A DNA stretch of 37,597 nt, taken from positions 1 through 37,597 of the IMG/VR virus record IMGVR_UViG_3300036846_000673. One strand, 5' to 3'. The translations under genes and the position numbers were made by a program. The notes below the pieces were generated by a model. That model saw nothing but the letters and a program-made list of their open reading frames with translations, ran no database searches and was not told where the DNA came from. The DNA comes from a virus. Shown here one piece after another: positions 23,502-31,045 of the stretch (positions are counted from its first letter, which is position 1; each line of letters begins with the position of its first letter).

Positions 23502-24524
23502 ATGTCCAACATTCTTGAACAGTGCGTCACGATCGCGGAAGCGGTCAATCTTCTAAACATGCTGATCGACGGCGACGATCCGGTCATGCTTTGGGGACCG
23601 CCCGGCATCGGCAAGTCGGAAGCGACCCACCAAGTCGGCGCCGAGCGCGGCTGGAAGGTCATCGAATATCGAGCCAACATCCGAGAGCCCGTCGACGTGC
23701 GAGGCATCCCGGTGCCGGACCTAGTCAAGGGCACGACGCGCTGGCTCATCCCTGACGAGTTGCCGAACGCGGAGCGCGACGGCGAGCGAGGCATCTTGTT
23801 CCTCGACGAGATCAACACGGCGAGCCCGCAGATGATGGCCGTGCTTTTCGGCCTCGTCCTCGAACGGCGAGTCGGCGAGTACACGTTGCCCGAAGGCTGG
23901 GTCATCGTCGCCGCCGGCAACCGCGTCTCGGATCGAGCCGCCGCGCAGCGGATGCCGACCGCGTTGCGAAACCGGTTCGCGCACTTGTTCATCACGCCTG
24001 ACGTTGACGCGTGGTGCACCTGGGCGAACCGCAACAACGTCGCGCCAGAGGTTGTCGCGTTCGTGCGGCTGCGACGTGAGCTAATCCACGTCATGCCGAA
24101 AGGCGACGAGAATTCGTTCCCCACTCCGCGGTCACTCACGAAGGCTGCGAAGTATGTGAACGCCCCGAAGGCGCAGCGCCTCCGGTTATTCGCGGCTCAC
24201 ATCGGCGACGCGCCTGCGGCCGAGCTTGATGGCTTCATCGAGCTATACCGCAATCTGGGCTCGCTCGACGACATCATTGCGAGCCCGGACACCGCAACGC
24301 TGCCGACCGACGCCTCTGGCCGGTACGCGGTCTGCACCGGCTTGGGCCGAATGGCGAACCGGAAGACGCTTCCGAATATCATCAAATACGCGAAGCGACT
24401 GCCGCGAGAGAGTCAGGTGCTGGTCGTCCACGATGCGACATCGCGAGACGAGAAGCTCAAGGAAACGACGGCCTACGGAAAGTGGGCCGTCGAAAATCAG
24501 GACATCATCTTACAGATGTCGTGA
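23502..24524 (+). CDS. MoxR-type AAA+ ATPase
   Basis: A 340-residue P-loop ATPase. Walker A is WGPPGIGKSEAT (31-42) and Walker B ILFLDEIN (98-105). A sensor-1-like segment VIVAAGNR and the following PTALRNRFAHLF (arginine finger region) complete the AAA+ core. The GPPGIGKS loop followed by YRANIREPVDVRGIPVPD is the pattern of MoxR-family members, which work with VWA-domain proteins as chaperone-like or metal-insertion (chelatase) machines. CobS-like ATPases are also in this wider group and occur in phages. Genes at 24616 and 25647 supply the DUF3150-like and zincin/VWA partners, so these three probably form one complex. The C-terminal domain is helical (LPNIIKYAKRLPRESQVLVV). Confidence 0.88.
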   Translation: MSNILEQCVTIAEAVNLLNMLIDGDDPVMLWGPPGIGKSEATHQVGAERGWKVIEYRANIREPVDVRGIPVPDLVKGTTRWLIPDELPNAERDGERGILFLDEINTASPQMMAVLFGLVLERRVGEYTLPEGWVIVAAGNRVSDRAAAQRMPTALRNRFAHLFITPDVDAWCTWANRNNVAPEVVAFVRLRRELIHVMPKGDENSFPTPRSLTKAAKYVNAPKAQRLRLFAAHIGDAPAAELDGFIELYRNLGSLDDIIASPDTATLPTDASGRYAVCTGLGRMANRKTLPNIIKYAKRLPRESQVLVVHDATSRDEKLKETTAYGKWAVENQDIILQMS

Positions 24525-24532
24525 TCGCTACC

Positions 24533-24615
24533 GGGCGGCGCACCGTGCGCCGCCCCATAGTGATCATGCGATCACCGGCCACTGCAAGGCCGTCAATCAA
24601 ACAATGGAGTCACCA
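24533..24615 (+). promoter_or_regulatory. Triple-hairpin leader with CTGCAA loop (DUF3150-like gene)
   Basis: Three stem-loops in a row: GGGCGGCGCA/TGCGCCGCCC (24533-24555), GTGATC/GATCAC (24560-24575), and CGGCC-ACTGCAA-GGCCG (24576-24592). They are followed by an A-rich linker and GGAGTCAC before the ATG at 24616. The first could act as a weak attenuator; there is no T run after it. Confidence 0.75.
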
Positions 24616-25506
24616 ATGCTTACCAAGACAAACATCGCCACCCAGCTCGCCCGTAAGGCCGTGCTGGTGTCGGTCAACATCTCACAGTGGACGGCGCGTA
24701 AGCTCGACAAGCGGGTCACTGACGAAGTCAACCGCGAGCACGGCGCTGCGGCCAATGCTGGACGCTACAATAAGCTGCTCGTCGAGGCCGAGCGGTTGGC
24801 CAAGATCACCTCGCTGGTCTCGGCCGCGCGGGCGCTGCACTACGGGATGACGCGACCATGGGCCGATGAAGGTCCGCGAATTCTGCCCAACGCGCTGTTC
24901 GTCAAATTCTCGGACGAATTCCGAAAGATGAAGCGCGAGTTCGAGCAGGCCGCAGACGAATTCGCGGCCGGCTATCCGAGTTTCATTGAAGAGCGAAAGG
25001 CCGCGTTGAATGGGCTGTTCAACGAGTCGGACTATCCGGACGTGTCGGACATCCGGAGCAAGTTCAAGCTCGAAATGACGATCTTACCGTTTCCGGACGC
25101 CGACGATTTCCGGAGCAACCTTGATGAAGACACGGTCGCCGACATCAAGGCCGAGATCGCCGAAACGTCGTCACGTGTGATCGATGACGCAATGCGCCAC
25201 ACCGCCAAGCAGATCATTGATCTGGTTGGCCACATGGGCACCAAGTTGAAAGAGTACAAAACTAACGGCGACGGCAAGCGAAAGTTCTTTCTCAACTCGC
25301 TTGTGGATAACGTGCGCGACCTCGCCGAACTATTGCCAGCCTTCAATCTCACCGAAGACCCGAAGCTCACTCAGATCATCGCGCGTATCCAAAAGGAATT
25401 GTGCACCGAGGACGCGGGCGAGCTTCGTAAGAACGATGCCGCTAGAGAGTCGGTGCAGAAATCAGCCGACGAAATCGTAGCCGCGGTGTCGCAGTTTCTC
25501 GCGTGA
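24616..25506 (+). CDS. DUF3150-like phage protein, partner of the MoxR/VWA pair
   Basis: A 296-residue, mainly helical protein beginning MLTKTNIATQLARKAVLVSV and NISQWTARKLDKRVTDEVNR. The latter is the 'l..S.W..rK.D..vt..v' start of DUF3150 proteins, known in phages next to AAA+ ATPase genes. The middle has a conserved-looking LPNALFVKFSDEFRKMKREF, and the C-terminal half is coiled coil. No catalytic motif is seen. The start at 24616 follows GGAGTCAC. The stop is 140 bases before the zincin/VWA gene. Probably an adaptor or substrate of the ATPase-VWA module; this is inferred from order only. Confidence 0.65.
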   Translation: MLTKTNIATQLARKAVLVSVNISQWTARKLDKRVTDEVNREHGAAANAGRYNKLLVEAERLAKITSLVSAARALHYGMTRPWADEGPRILPNALFVKFSDEFRKMKREFEQAADEFAAGYPSFIEERKAALNGLFNESDYPDVSDIRSKFKLEMTILPFPDADDFRSNLDEDTVADIKAEIAETSSRVIDDAMRHTAKQIIDLVGHMGTKLKEYKTNGDGKRKFFLNSLVDNVRDLAELLPAFNLTEDPKLTQIIARIQKELCTEDAGELRKNDAARESVQKSADEIVAAVSQFLA

Positions 25507-25646
25507 TCGAATTGCGGTCGCCAGTCATCGAGTGCCCAGCAAAGGGCCAAGGCCGCGTTGCGACCGCAAAGGGACCGGGCTTCGGCCCGGTCCCGCCTTC
25601 CCTTCTTGCCGCTGCAAACGGCATCAATCAAACAAGGAGTCACCCA
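25507..25646 (+). promoter_or_regulatory. Structured leader of the zincin/VWA gene with CTGCAAA hairpin
   Basis: An intergenic region of 140 bases with three possible structures: TTGCGGTCGC (25512-25521) pairing with GCGACCGCAA (25560-25569); a 10-bp stem with a TTCG tetraloop, GGGACCGGGC/GCCCGGTCCC (25571-25594); and GCCG-CTGCAAA-CGGC (25608-25622). An A-rich linker and GGAGTCAC then precede the ATG at 25647. Confidence 0.65.
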
Positions 25647-27086
25647 ATGTCCACAGACACAATCACCAAGCTCGCAACCGAGCGCGTGCTCAAGGCGCGA
25701 GCCGAGCTAATCATGGCTCGCCGGTTTTACGGCGTGCTGGTTTCCAACGTCGAGCCGGTGCCGTCGCGGTCGGTCGAGACGATGGCGACCGACTCGAAGC
25801 ATCACTTCTACAATCCGGAATTCATCGCGACGCTGACTCAAACCCAGCTGCTCGCGGTGCAGGCTCACGAATCCGAGCACGACGCGCGGCACCACTCGAC
25901 GCGGCGCCTGGGCCGCGATCCCAAAAAGTGGAACATCGCTTGTGACTACGCGATCAACGTCGACCTGAAGGATGAGGGCTTCGACCTTCCGGAATGGGTT
26001 TATCTCGATCCGAAATATCGAGGCATGTCGGCGGAAGATATCTACCGGACGATGGAACTCGACGAGCAACCGGAGCCGGAGCCGGAAGAGCCCGAAGAGG
26101 GCGACGACGAAGAGTCGCCCGGCTCGAACGAAGGCGACGACGAAACGGAGCCCGGCGAGGAAGCCGGCAACAAGGCCAATAAAGGTGACGACGAGTCAGA
26201 GTCTGGCTCGAACGAAGCCGACGAAGGCGACGAAGCCGCCGCCGACGACAAGGGCCGCAGCGGCGAAGGCGACGAGACCGAGGACGCTGGCGACGAGCCC
26301 GGCGAACCCGGCAAGGGCGGCGAACCCAGCGAAGTCGGCGAGCAGCCCGGCGACGGCGCTCCAACCGAGTCGTGTGACCCGGGCCGGTGCGGCGAGGTCC
26401 TCGATGCGGCCGACGACGCGGCCGATCTCTCGGATGTCGACACAACCTGGGACCGGATCACGCGGCAGGCGGCATCGATGGCGAAAGCGGTCGGGCAGTT
26501 GCCCGGCCACATTACCCGCGAGATCGACCGCGCCAACAACGTGCCTCAAGACTGGCGCGAGGTTCTGCGGTCGTGGTTCGATCAAGGCGCGTTGAAAACC
26601 GAGACGTGGAACCGGCCTAACCGTCGCTTCATCGGATCGGGCCTAATCCTTCCGGGTTCGCAAAGAGATGGCGTCAATAAAGCCGTGTTCGTGATCGACA
26701 CCAGCGGCTCGATGGACGAAATCGCGCTGCGGCTGATCTCGAACGAAGCGCAGGCTGCGCTCGACGACGGCGCGATTGACGAAATCGTAGCCGTGTACGG
26801 CGACACCAGAGTGACTCGAGTCGACACGTACCGCACCGGCGACGAGATCACGTTCGATCCGCGCGGCGGCGGCGGGACCGATCTCCGGCCGCTGTTCAAG
26901 CACGTTGCCGACGAGCACGACGATGCTTCGCTGATCGTGTGCTTCACGGACCTCTATATCGGCGACGCCGGCCCGGAGCCGCATTGCCCCGTGCTGTTCG
27001 CCGTGACGGGCTATCCCGACGAGGTGCGGCGGCTGATCGCGAACGCGCCGTGGGGCTCGCCCGGGATAGACGTTGGCTCGCATTGA
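25647..27086 (+). CDS. VWA-domain protein with N-terminal HExxH zincin domain (DUF2201-like)
   Basis: A 479-residue protein. Residues 74-78 are HESEH, an HExxH zinc-peptidase motif, followed by RHHSTRRLGRDPKKWNIACD, which matches the DUF2201-type 'HE..H..l.H..R...rd...wN.A.Dy.iN' pattern. Residues about 137-270 are an extremely acidic, low-complexity linker built from Glu/Asp/Gly/Pro/Ser. The C-terminal 130 residues form a von Willebrand A domain with an intact metal-ion-dependent adhesion site: DTSGS (about 351-355), a Thr in GGGGTD (about 411) and CFTD (about 435). This fits the VWA partner of MoxR ATPases, similar in layout to CobT-like chelatase subunits with their acidic middle. Role in the phage is unknown; host protein remodelling or metal handling is possible. 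Confidence 0.85.
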   Translation: MSTDTITKLATERVLKARAELIMARRFYGVLVSNVEPVPSRSVETMATDSKHHFYNPEFIATLTQTQLLAVQAHESEHDARHHSTRRLGRDPKKWNIACDYAINVDLKDEGFDLPEWVYLDPKYRGMSAEDIYRTMELDEQPEPEPEEPEEGDDEESPGSNEGDDETEPGEEAGNKANKGDDESESGSNEADEGDEAAADDKGRSGEGDETEDAGDEPGEPGKGGEPSEVGEQPGDGAPTESCDPGRCGEVLDAADDAADLSDVDTTWDRITRQAASMAKAVGQLPGHITREIDRANNVPQDWREVLRSWFDQGALKTETWNRPNRRFIGSGLILPGSQRDGVNKAVFVIDTSGSMDEIALRLISNEAQAALDDGAIDEIVAVYGDTRVTRVDTYRTGDEITFDPRGGGGTDLRPLFKHVADEHDDASLIVCFTDLYIGDAGPEPHCPVLFAVTGYPDEVRRLIANAPWGSPGIDVGSH

Positions 27087-27147
27087 ATCCTACCGGGTGG
27101 CCTACGGGCCGCTCGGACCACCATCAACCAACCAAACGGAGTCACAA

Positions 27148-27492
27148 ATGAGCGCTTGTTATCGCTGCTATCGCGATGTGCATCGCCCCTGCCAGAACGA
27201 CGCTGACACAATGAACTGCCCGAATCTCGATCGGGACAAGACGCATGCCAAGCTACGCAGACTGAAAATGTCCGGTACGCTGTTTGCCGACTTGCGGACG
27301 GCGATCGAGGCGAGCGGCGGCCTTGTCCAGGGAGCGTCAATGCGCACTCGTTGGGACGCCCTTTGGCGGTCCGGCTTTCCGACCCAGCGCCTCTATGCTG
27401 CTGGCCTGAACGATGATCACATCGACACTGCGCTGCGCCTCATTGCGACGCTCAGCAACGCGACAATCACCTACACAAGGGAGTCAAAATGA
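27148..27492 (+). CDS. Small protein with Cys/His cluster, unknown function
   Basis: A 114-residue protein with N-terminal CYRCYRDVHRPCQNDADTMN followed by a further Cys (about 27), enough for one zinc site of mixed Cys/His type. The rest is helical (LRTAIEASGGLVQGASMRTR, then LYAAGLNDDHIDTALRLIAT). No family recognised. The ATG at 27148 is preceded by ACGGAGTCAC. Its stop overlaps the next ATG as ATGA, so it is coupled with the acidic coiled-coil gene. Confidence 0.55.
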   Translation: MSACYRCYRDVHRPCQNDADTMNCPNLDRDKTHAKLRRLKMSGTLFADLRTAIEASGGLVQGASMRTRWDALWRSGFPTQRLYAAGLNDDHIDTALRLIATLSNATITYTRESK

Positions 27493-27839
27493 AGCGGCTA
27501 TCGAAGGAACAACTCGCGGCACGCGACGAGCTTGTGAAGCGGCTGCGCGATGCGGCCGAGAAGATCGAAGATGAAATCGACAACGTCAACGCCATCATCG
27601 AGCAATACAATCACGTCTTGACCGACGTGGAAACGTTTCGCGATGAAGTCGTCGGCGAGATGGAAACGTACTACGACGAGCGCAGCGAGAAATGGCAGGA
27701 GACCGACGCCGGGTCGAGCTATCAGGATTGGAAGAGCCAATTCGAAGCGCTCGATATCGACCAGCTTGAGCAGCTTGAACTCGATGATCTCAGGCTGGCT
27801 GACGACCTCGAAGACTTTCCCGAGGAACCGGAAAAGTAA
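27489..27839 (+). CDS. Acidic coiled-coil protein, unknown function
   Basis: A 116-residue, strongly acidic protein. The first half is a continuous heptad-like helix (RDELVKRLRDAAEKIEDEID, then NVNAIIEQYNHVLTDVETFR). The second half is Asp/Glu/Leu-rich (LEQLELDDLRLADDLEDFPE). Such small acidic phage proteins are often DNA mimics, but nothing in the sequence proves that. It overlaps the previous gene by 4 bases and precedes the next gene by 14 bases. Confidence 0.55.
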   Translation: MKRLSKEQLAARDELVKRLRDAAEKIEDEIDNVNAIIEQYNHVLTDVETFRDEVVGEMETYYDERSEKWQETDAGSSYQDWKSQFEALDIDQLEQLELDDLRLADDLEDFPEEPEK

Positions 27840-27853
27840 ACGGAGGACAAACC

Positions 27854-28123
27854 ATGACGCGCCGTGATCAAGCAGCATCGGAGGTCTGGGAGATCGTGGA
27901 GCGCATCCGCCCGATTCTCGCAGGCCACCAACCGGAGGTCGTCGGCGCCGCGCTCGCCGATCTGTTCGCCATGTTGCTCGCGGGCCATTACGACCCGCGA
28001 GGACCCGCGGAAACGGACAAGATGCGCGAGGAACTGATTGCTGAATGGCTCAAGACTGCGCGCAAACTGATCGAGCCCAACCAGCAGATGATCCTCGCGC
28101 GAGCGCGACACGAAGGTCACTGA
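27854..28123 (+). CDS. Hypothetical helical protein
   Basis: An 89-residue helical protein (MTRRDQAASEVWEIVERIRP, then AALADLFAMLLAGHYDPRGP). The ATG has a good GGAGGAC upstream. The pattern of an N-terminal helix, a hydrophobic middle helix and a basic C-terminal helix is common in small phage accessory proteins of unknown role. It is followed by the zinc-ribbon gene after 17 bases. Confidence 0.55.
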   Translation: MTRRDQAASEVWEIVERIRPILAGHQPEVVGAALADLFAMLLAGHYDPRGPAETDKMREELIAEWLKTARKLIEPNQQMILARARHEGH

Positions 28124-28140
28124 ACCTACAGGAGAGCCTG

Positions 28141-28317
28141 ATGCCTAGACTGCAACGCTGCCCCTGCGGTTCCGGACAGTTCCCGGAAGCGCTCTACGAC
28201 GGACACGGCATTTTCCTCTGCTATGTCTGCCCGAAGTGCAAACGCAAAAAGATCGCGGGCTATCGACCCGACATCTTCGAGCGTTACGTGAGCGAGGAAC
28301 CTATCGAACCGGAATAA
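28141..28317 (+). CDS. Small zinc-ribbon protein
   Basis: A 58-residue protein with two Cys pairs, CPCGSG at the start (8-13) and CYVCPKC in the middle, which together can bind one zinc as a ribbon. The spacer PEALYDGHGIFL and tail GYRPDIFERYVSEEPIEPE match a small phage zinc-ribbon type common in many prophages. Role unknown; zinc ribbons often bind nucleic acid or protein. Preceded by CAGGAGAGCCTG. Confidence 0.65.
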   Translation: MPRLQRCPCGSGQFPEALYDGHGIFLCYVCPKCKRKKIAGYRPDIFERYVSEEPIEPE

Positions 28318-28322
28318 ACCCC

Positions 28323-28363
28323 GCCGCCTGCAAAGCGGCATCAAACAAACAAAGGAGTCACAA
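28323..28363 (+). promoter_or_regulatory. CTGCAAA hairpin plus GGAGTCAC start leader
   Basis: Stem GCCGC/GCGGC (28323-28327, 28335-28339) around CTGCAAA, then ATCAAACAAACAAA and GGAGTCAC before the ATG at 28364. Confidence 0.8.
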
Positions 28364-28813
28364 ATGAAAAATCTAATCACAGGCGCCGTGCTCATAGGCG
28401 TCGCCTTCTACGCGATGAGCCCGCAAGCATTTCACCGATTGGCCGACAGTGTCGTCGCGCAGATCACCACCACCACAACAACAACAACACATGCTGCTAA
28501 CACACACAAATGGCGGATCGAAATTGGCCCAGCGCCCATCTGCGAACACCAAGATGAGTTGGGTTCCAGCGCCACTAAAGTCAGTGAGAGGTTTTTCAAC
28601 GCCTTGGATCATTGCCATAACGCGGCTAAGGGCACCGAGGTCACCATCGTGAAATTCGACGAGCGGTGCCACTCCAATCTCATAAACTTGAGCCCAGCTG
28701 ATGATTGGAACGGCAATGGATGGACGTTCATGTCAACAATCAAGCCCAAAGCGATGGCGACGGACGATTTCATTCAAGCACTGGTCGATGAAGGCATGCC
28801 ATGCAGAAAATGA
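28364..28813 (+). CDS. Putative membrane-anchored or secreted small protein with a Thr tract
   Basis: A 149-residue protein with an N-terminal hydrophobic segment (NLITGAVLIGVAFYAMS) that could be a signal anchor. It is followed by a run of eight Thr encoded by ACC and ACA codons and then a folded-looking domain with four Cys (ICEHQDELG, DHCHNAAK, DERCHSN, GMPCRK), which could form disulphides outside the cytoplasm. No family is recognised. The Thr run is a simple repeat that could vary in length by slippage. The stop overlaps the next ATG as ATGA. Confidence 0.6.
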   Translation: MKNLITGAVLIGVAFYAMSPQAFHRLADSVVAQITTTTTTTTHAANTHKWRIEIGPAPICEHQDELGSSATKVSERFFNALDHCHNAAKGTEVTIVKFDERCHSNLINLSPADDWNGNGWTFMSTIKPKAMATDDFIQALVDEGMPCRK

Positions 28814-29004
28814 CCGCAGCTGAACGCAAGGCGCTGCATCTGCTCGCAGACTGTAGCAGCGGCGCCACCGGGCCGGCCCTCGAAGCGCGCGGCGTGAGCG
28901 CGGCCACGCTCGATCGCCTCGTCGCGCGCGGGCTTGTGGTTTCCCGCCTTCGAACCTTCGCCAATCCGCCTGGGCTCGAAGTCATGCACTACTGGCGGAC
29001 CTAA
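28810..29004 (+). CDS. Small winged-helix-like protein
   Basis: A 64-residue protein starting at the ATG at 28810, which overlaps the previous stop as ATGA; an in-frame ATG at 28801 is the alternative. The sequence MTAAERKALHLLADCSSGAT then VSAATLDRLVARGLVVSRLR has the helix-turn-helix-like pattern of a small winged helix domain (helix, loop, recognition helix, then a wing). DNA binding is likely but unproven. Confidence 0.55.
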   Translation: MTAAERKALHLLADCSSGATGPALEARGVSAATLDRLVARGLVVSRLRTFANPPGLEVMHYWRT

Positions 29005-29012
29005 TCCCGAAC

Positions 29013-29051
29013 GCCGCCTGCAAAGCGGCATCAAACAAACGGAGTCACCAA
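29013..29051 (+). promoter_or_regulatory. CTGCAAA hairpin plus GGAGTCAC start leader
   Basis: Stem GCCGC/GCGGC (29013-29017, 29025-29029) around CTGCAAA, linker ATCAAACAAAC, then GGAGTCAC before the ATG at 29052. Nearly identical to the copy at 28323. Confidence 0.8.
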
Positions 29052-29261
29052 ATGAAAGTTATTGGAAAGGTCATATACTACGCTTTTGCGACCGTCCTGA
29101 TCCTCGTGATGGCGGCTGGCACCCTGGAGGCGATCGCGGAGTGCTGGCAACTCGGAGATGTCTGCGCCGGCACTTCGATTGGAGTCTATGTCTACTGGCA
29201 CAGCATCTTTCGTGTCGTCTACGTGCTCGCGTATTTCGCCGCCACTGGGCACGTGCCATGA
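29052..29261 (+). CDS. Small membrane protein
   Basis: A 69-residue protein with two hydrophobic segments: KVIYYAFATVLILVMAAGTL near the N-terminus and SIFRVVYVLAYFAA near the C-terminus, separated by a short loop with two Cys (ECWQLGDVCAG). Size and layout are compatible with a holin or another inner-membrane accessory protein, but no endolysin gene is nearby. It is the last gene before a strong terminator. Confidence 0.55.
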   Translation: MKVIGKVIYYAFATVLILVMAAGTLEAIAECWQLGDVCAGTSIGVYVYWHSIFRVVYVLAYFAATGHVP

Positions 29262-29278
29262 TTTGATCTGAAAACAAC

Positions 29279-29313
29279 GCCCCGGCATCCGCAAGGACGC
29301 CGGGGCTTTTTTT
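29279..29313 (+). terminator. Rho-independent terminator
   Basis: Stem GCCCCGGC/GCCGGGGC (29279-29286, 29299-29306) followed by seven T. It ends the plus-strand block and faces the convergent minus-strand gene. Confidence 0.8.
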
Positions 29314-29323
29314 GTTTGGAAGC

Positions 29324-29917
29324 TTACTTCGACGGTGCCTGCGACGGCGTCGGCGCTGGCACGTTCGGAATGCCCACGACTACCCATCCAGTCGTCGGCG
29401 TCCATGCCGCGTGCCAGTCGATGATCTCTGGCGGCTCGGCTGGCTTGATCGGATCGCCCCAAATATAGATCGGAGGCATCACCCACGGCGGTAGCGAACC
29501 GGGACCACCGGAAATCTGCGGCGGCAGGATCGGCTCGGACCAGATGCCGAGTGGAGGCTTCGGAGTTCCCGGCGGCAGCACGATCGGATGCTCGGGATGT
29601 GGCTGCGGCCCGGGGCCTCCGATATCGACGTAGTCCGGCGGCGTGCCGCCCCAGATGCCCGGGGGCGGCTTACCGCCCGGCGCGATCGGCGGCATCACCC
29701 ACGGCGGTAGCGAGCCGGGACCGCCAGAGATGCCCGGAGGCTTACCGCCCGGCGCGATCGGGTGTGCGGGCCAGCCCGGCACACCGAAGCCCGGGTCAAC
29801 CGGTGGGTTCGGGCCACCCGGCGCGATCGGATGCGAAGGCCAGCCCGGCACGCCGAAGCCCGGATCGACCGGACCGCCGCCGCTGACTGGCAAGATGTAG
29901 GCGAGGAAACCGCTCAT
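29324..29917 (-). CDS. Proline-rich phage protein with repeats
   Basis: A 197-residue protein starting at the ATG at 29917 (MSGFLAYILPVSGGGPVDPG); TGGAGC precedes it, so this start is preferred to ATGs further upstream. It is dominated by Pro/Gly/Trp repeats of the type DPGFGVPGWPxHPIAPGG and SLPPWVMPPI. The C-terminal 35 residues are a compact strand region (IDWHAAWTPTTGWVVVGIPN). A family of phage proteins with a 'fLAYILPV' start, Pro-rich repeats and a short final strand domain is common in prophages; their function is not known and a virion role is assumed. It is convergent with the preceding plus-strand genes. Confidence 0.65.
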   Translation of the reverse strand: MSGFLAYILPVSGGGPVDPGFGVPGWPSHPIAPGGPNPPVDPGFGVPGWPAHPIAPGGKPPGISGGPGSLPPWVMPPIAPGGKPPPGIWGGTPPDYVDIGGPGPQPHPEHPIVLPPGTPKPPLGIWSEPILPPQISGGPGSLPPWVMPPIYIWGDPIKPAEPPEIIDWHAAWTPTTGWVVVGIPNVPAPTPSQAPSK

Positions 29918-29959
29918 GTTCGTGTGCTCCATTGTTGTGTTGTTGGTCGCGTTCACTTC

Positions 29960-29992
29960 AAAAAGTGAGCCCGGCATCCAAGGCCGGGCTCG
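29960..29992 (-). terminator. Minus-strand terminator candidate after the first VPxPA-CTERM gene
   Basis: On the minus strand, stem GAGCCCGGC/GCCGGGCTC with a 7-base loop is followed by ACTTTTTG. It lies 44 bases after the stop of the gene at 30036-30731. Confidence 0.55.
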
Positions 29993-30035
29993 ACGGTCGC
30001 AACAGATTTACAGGGAGCGGCGACCGCCTCTGGAT

Positions 30036-30731
30036 TTATGCCGCGCTCTTCTTACGACGCCGTGACACCCAGCCCATGAGACCCAGGCCGCCCGCGAACA
30101 GCGGAAGTGCTGCCGGGATCGGGACGGGAGGAACGGCGACTGCCAATATCTGATCGACAGGCACCACGTCCAACAGTTCGAGACTGGCAAGTGGGTCGAA
30201 CAAGGACCCACCCGACGAGGCGTTCGCAGCCAACGCTATCGATGCAGTGATGTCGGCAAGCCCAGCACTGCTACTCGATGAGAACGTAAGCCCCGGACCG
30301 TATTCCAAACGCCAAATCGCCAGCTGCGTGGCGGCCGGATTGTTGTCCAATGCTCCACCGAAATGATCGATGAGGCTTGCGATCTCGGTTACCTGTAGTG
30401 CGGAGATCGACGGGTTGCCATTGCCGACACTGCCGGGGCCGGGGAACGGAACAATATTGTAGGTCCCGGTCGGGTTCAGACCGGTAAGAATATCCACGCA
30501 CCAAGCGGCGATGCTGGTGATGGGCTGCCCCATAAACGTGCCTGTACCGGTCAGCGTGATCTCGCCGACCGATGCCTGAAACGGCGCGTTGAGCAATGTC
30601 GGATCAGTCAACGTGACTGTAACGCCTGGATCGACCGAAAACCCGGTGTAGGTGAAGTTGTCGGCCTTCGCAGGCAAAGCCGCTGCCAAAGACGCAACGG
30701 CAACGCCAGCTAGAAGCGTGCGTTTCATCAT
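30036..30731 (-). CDS. Secreted VPxPA-CTERM protein (exosortase-type sorting signal)
   Basis: A 231-residue protein. Residues 1-24 are a signal peptide (KRTLLAGVAVASLAAALPAKA). The mature part is Thr/Ser/Gly rich, with the block SIAAWCVDILTGLNPTGTY and LAIWRLEYGPGLTF. The last 30 residues contain a sorting motif (VPIPAALP), a hydrophobic stretch (LFAGGLGLMGWV) and an Arg/Lys cluster (SRRRKK), which is the tripartite PEP-CTERM/VPxPA-CTERM tail recognised by exosortase-like systems. These proteins are normally chromosomal and linked to surface polysaccharide or biofilm. Finding it inside a phage region is unusual. A perfect 10-base palindrome (GTTGCGCAAC) lies 26 bases upstream of the start. 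Confidence 0.75.
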   Translation of the reverse strand: MMKRTLLAGVAVASLAAALPAKADNFTYTGFSVDPGVTVTLTDPTLLNAPFQASVGEITLTGTGTFMGQPITSIAAWCVDILTGLNPTGTYNIVPFPGPGSVGNGNPSISALQVTEIASLIDHFGGALDNNPAATQLAIWRLEYGPGLTFSSSSSAGLADITASIALAANASSGGSLFDPLASLELLDVVPVDQILAVAVPPVPIPAALPLFAGGLGLMGWVSRRRKKSAA

Positions 30732-30844
30732 TTTGGATTCCTTGGATGGTGGTTAAGTTGCGCAACGTAACGTTTGGAAGGGTAAACCCGTCGGGAGGTA
30801 GAGTGCAAGCCTTGCCGCTATCATATTAACGGTCTAGGCTTCCG

Positions 30845-30948
30845 GCGTCGGGGCCAGTCGGGTCGTGAAACCCAAACGATGCCTGCCCCGATCGCGAGCC
30901 CGGCCATTTCTCGCTTGGAACCCAATGATGTATTGCTGGGCTCGCACC
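30845..30948. repeat. Double-hairpin repeat, copy B
   Basis: Hairpin 1 is closed by TCGGGG/CCCCGA with an inner TCG/CGA stem around TGAAACCC. Hairpin 2 is closed by GCGAGCCCGGC/GCTGGGCTCGC with TTGGAACCCA inside. Same orientation as the other copies. Confidence 0.8.
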
Positions 30949-30962
30949 CTTTCGCAAACGCC

Positions 30963-31001
30963 AAGCCCCCAGCATCCGCGACGATGCCGGGGGCTTTTTT
31001 G
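30963..31001 (+). terminator. Rho-independent terminator
   Basis: Stem AAGCCCCC/GGGGGCTT extended by GCATC/GATGC, loop of 6, followed by six T (30995-31000). It has an A pair at its 5' edge but no A run long enough for efficient action on the minus strand. Confidence 0.75.
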
Positions 31002-31011
31002 TTCGATAGGC

Positions 31012-31045
31012 CGCGCCTGCAAAGCGCGATCCGGGAGGGGGGAGT
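31012..31045 (+). promoter_or_regulatory. Orphan CTGCAAA hairpin leader without a gene
   Basis: Stem CGCGC/GCGCG (31012-31016, 31024-31028) around CTGCAAA, then a G-rich linker and GGAGTCAC (31041-31048), but no start codon follows within the expected distance. It seems to be the remnant of a lost gene's leader, or a leader whose gene was replaced. Confidence 0.6.
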
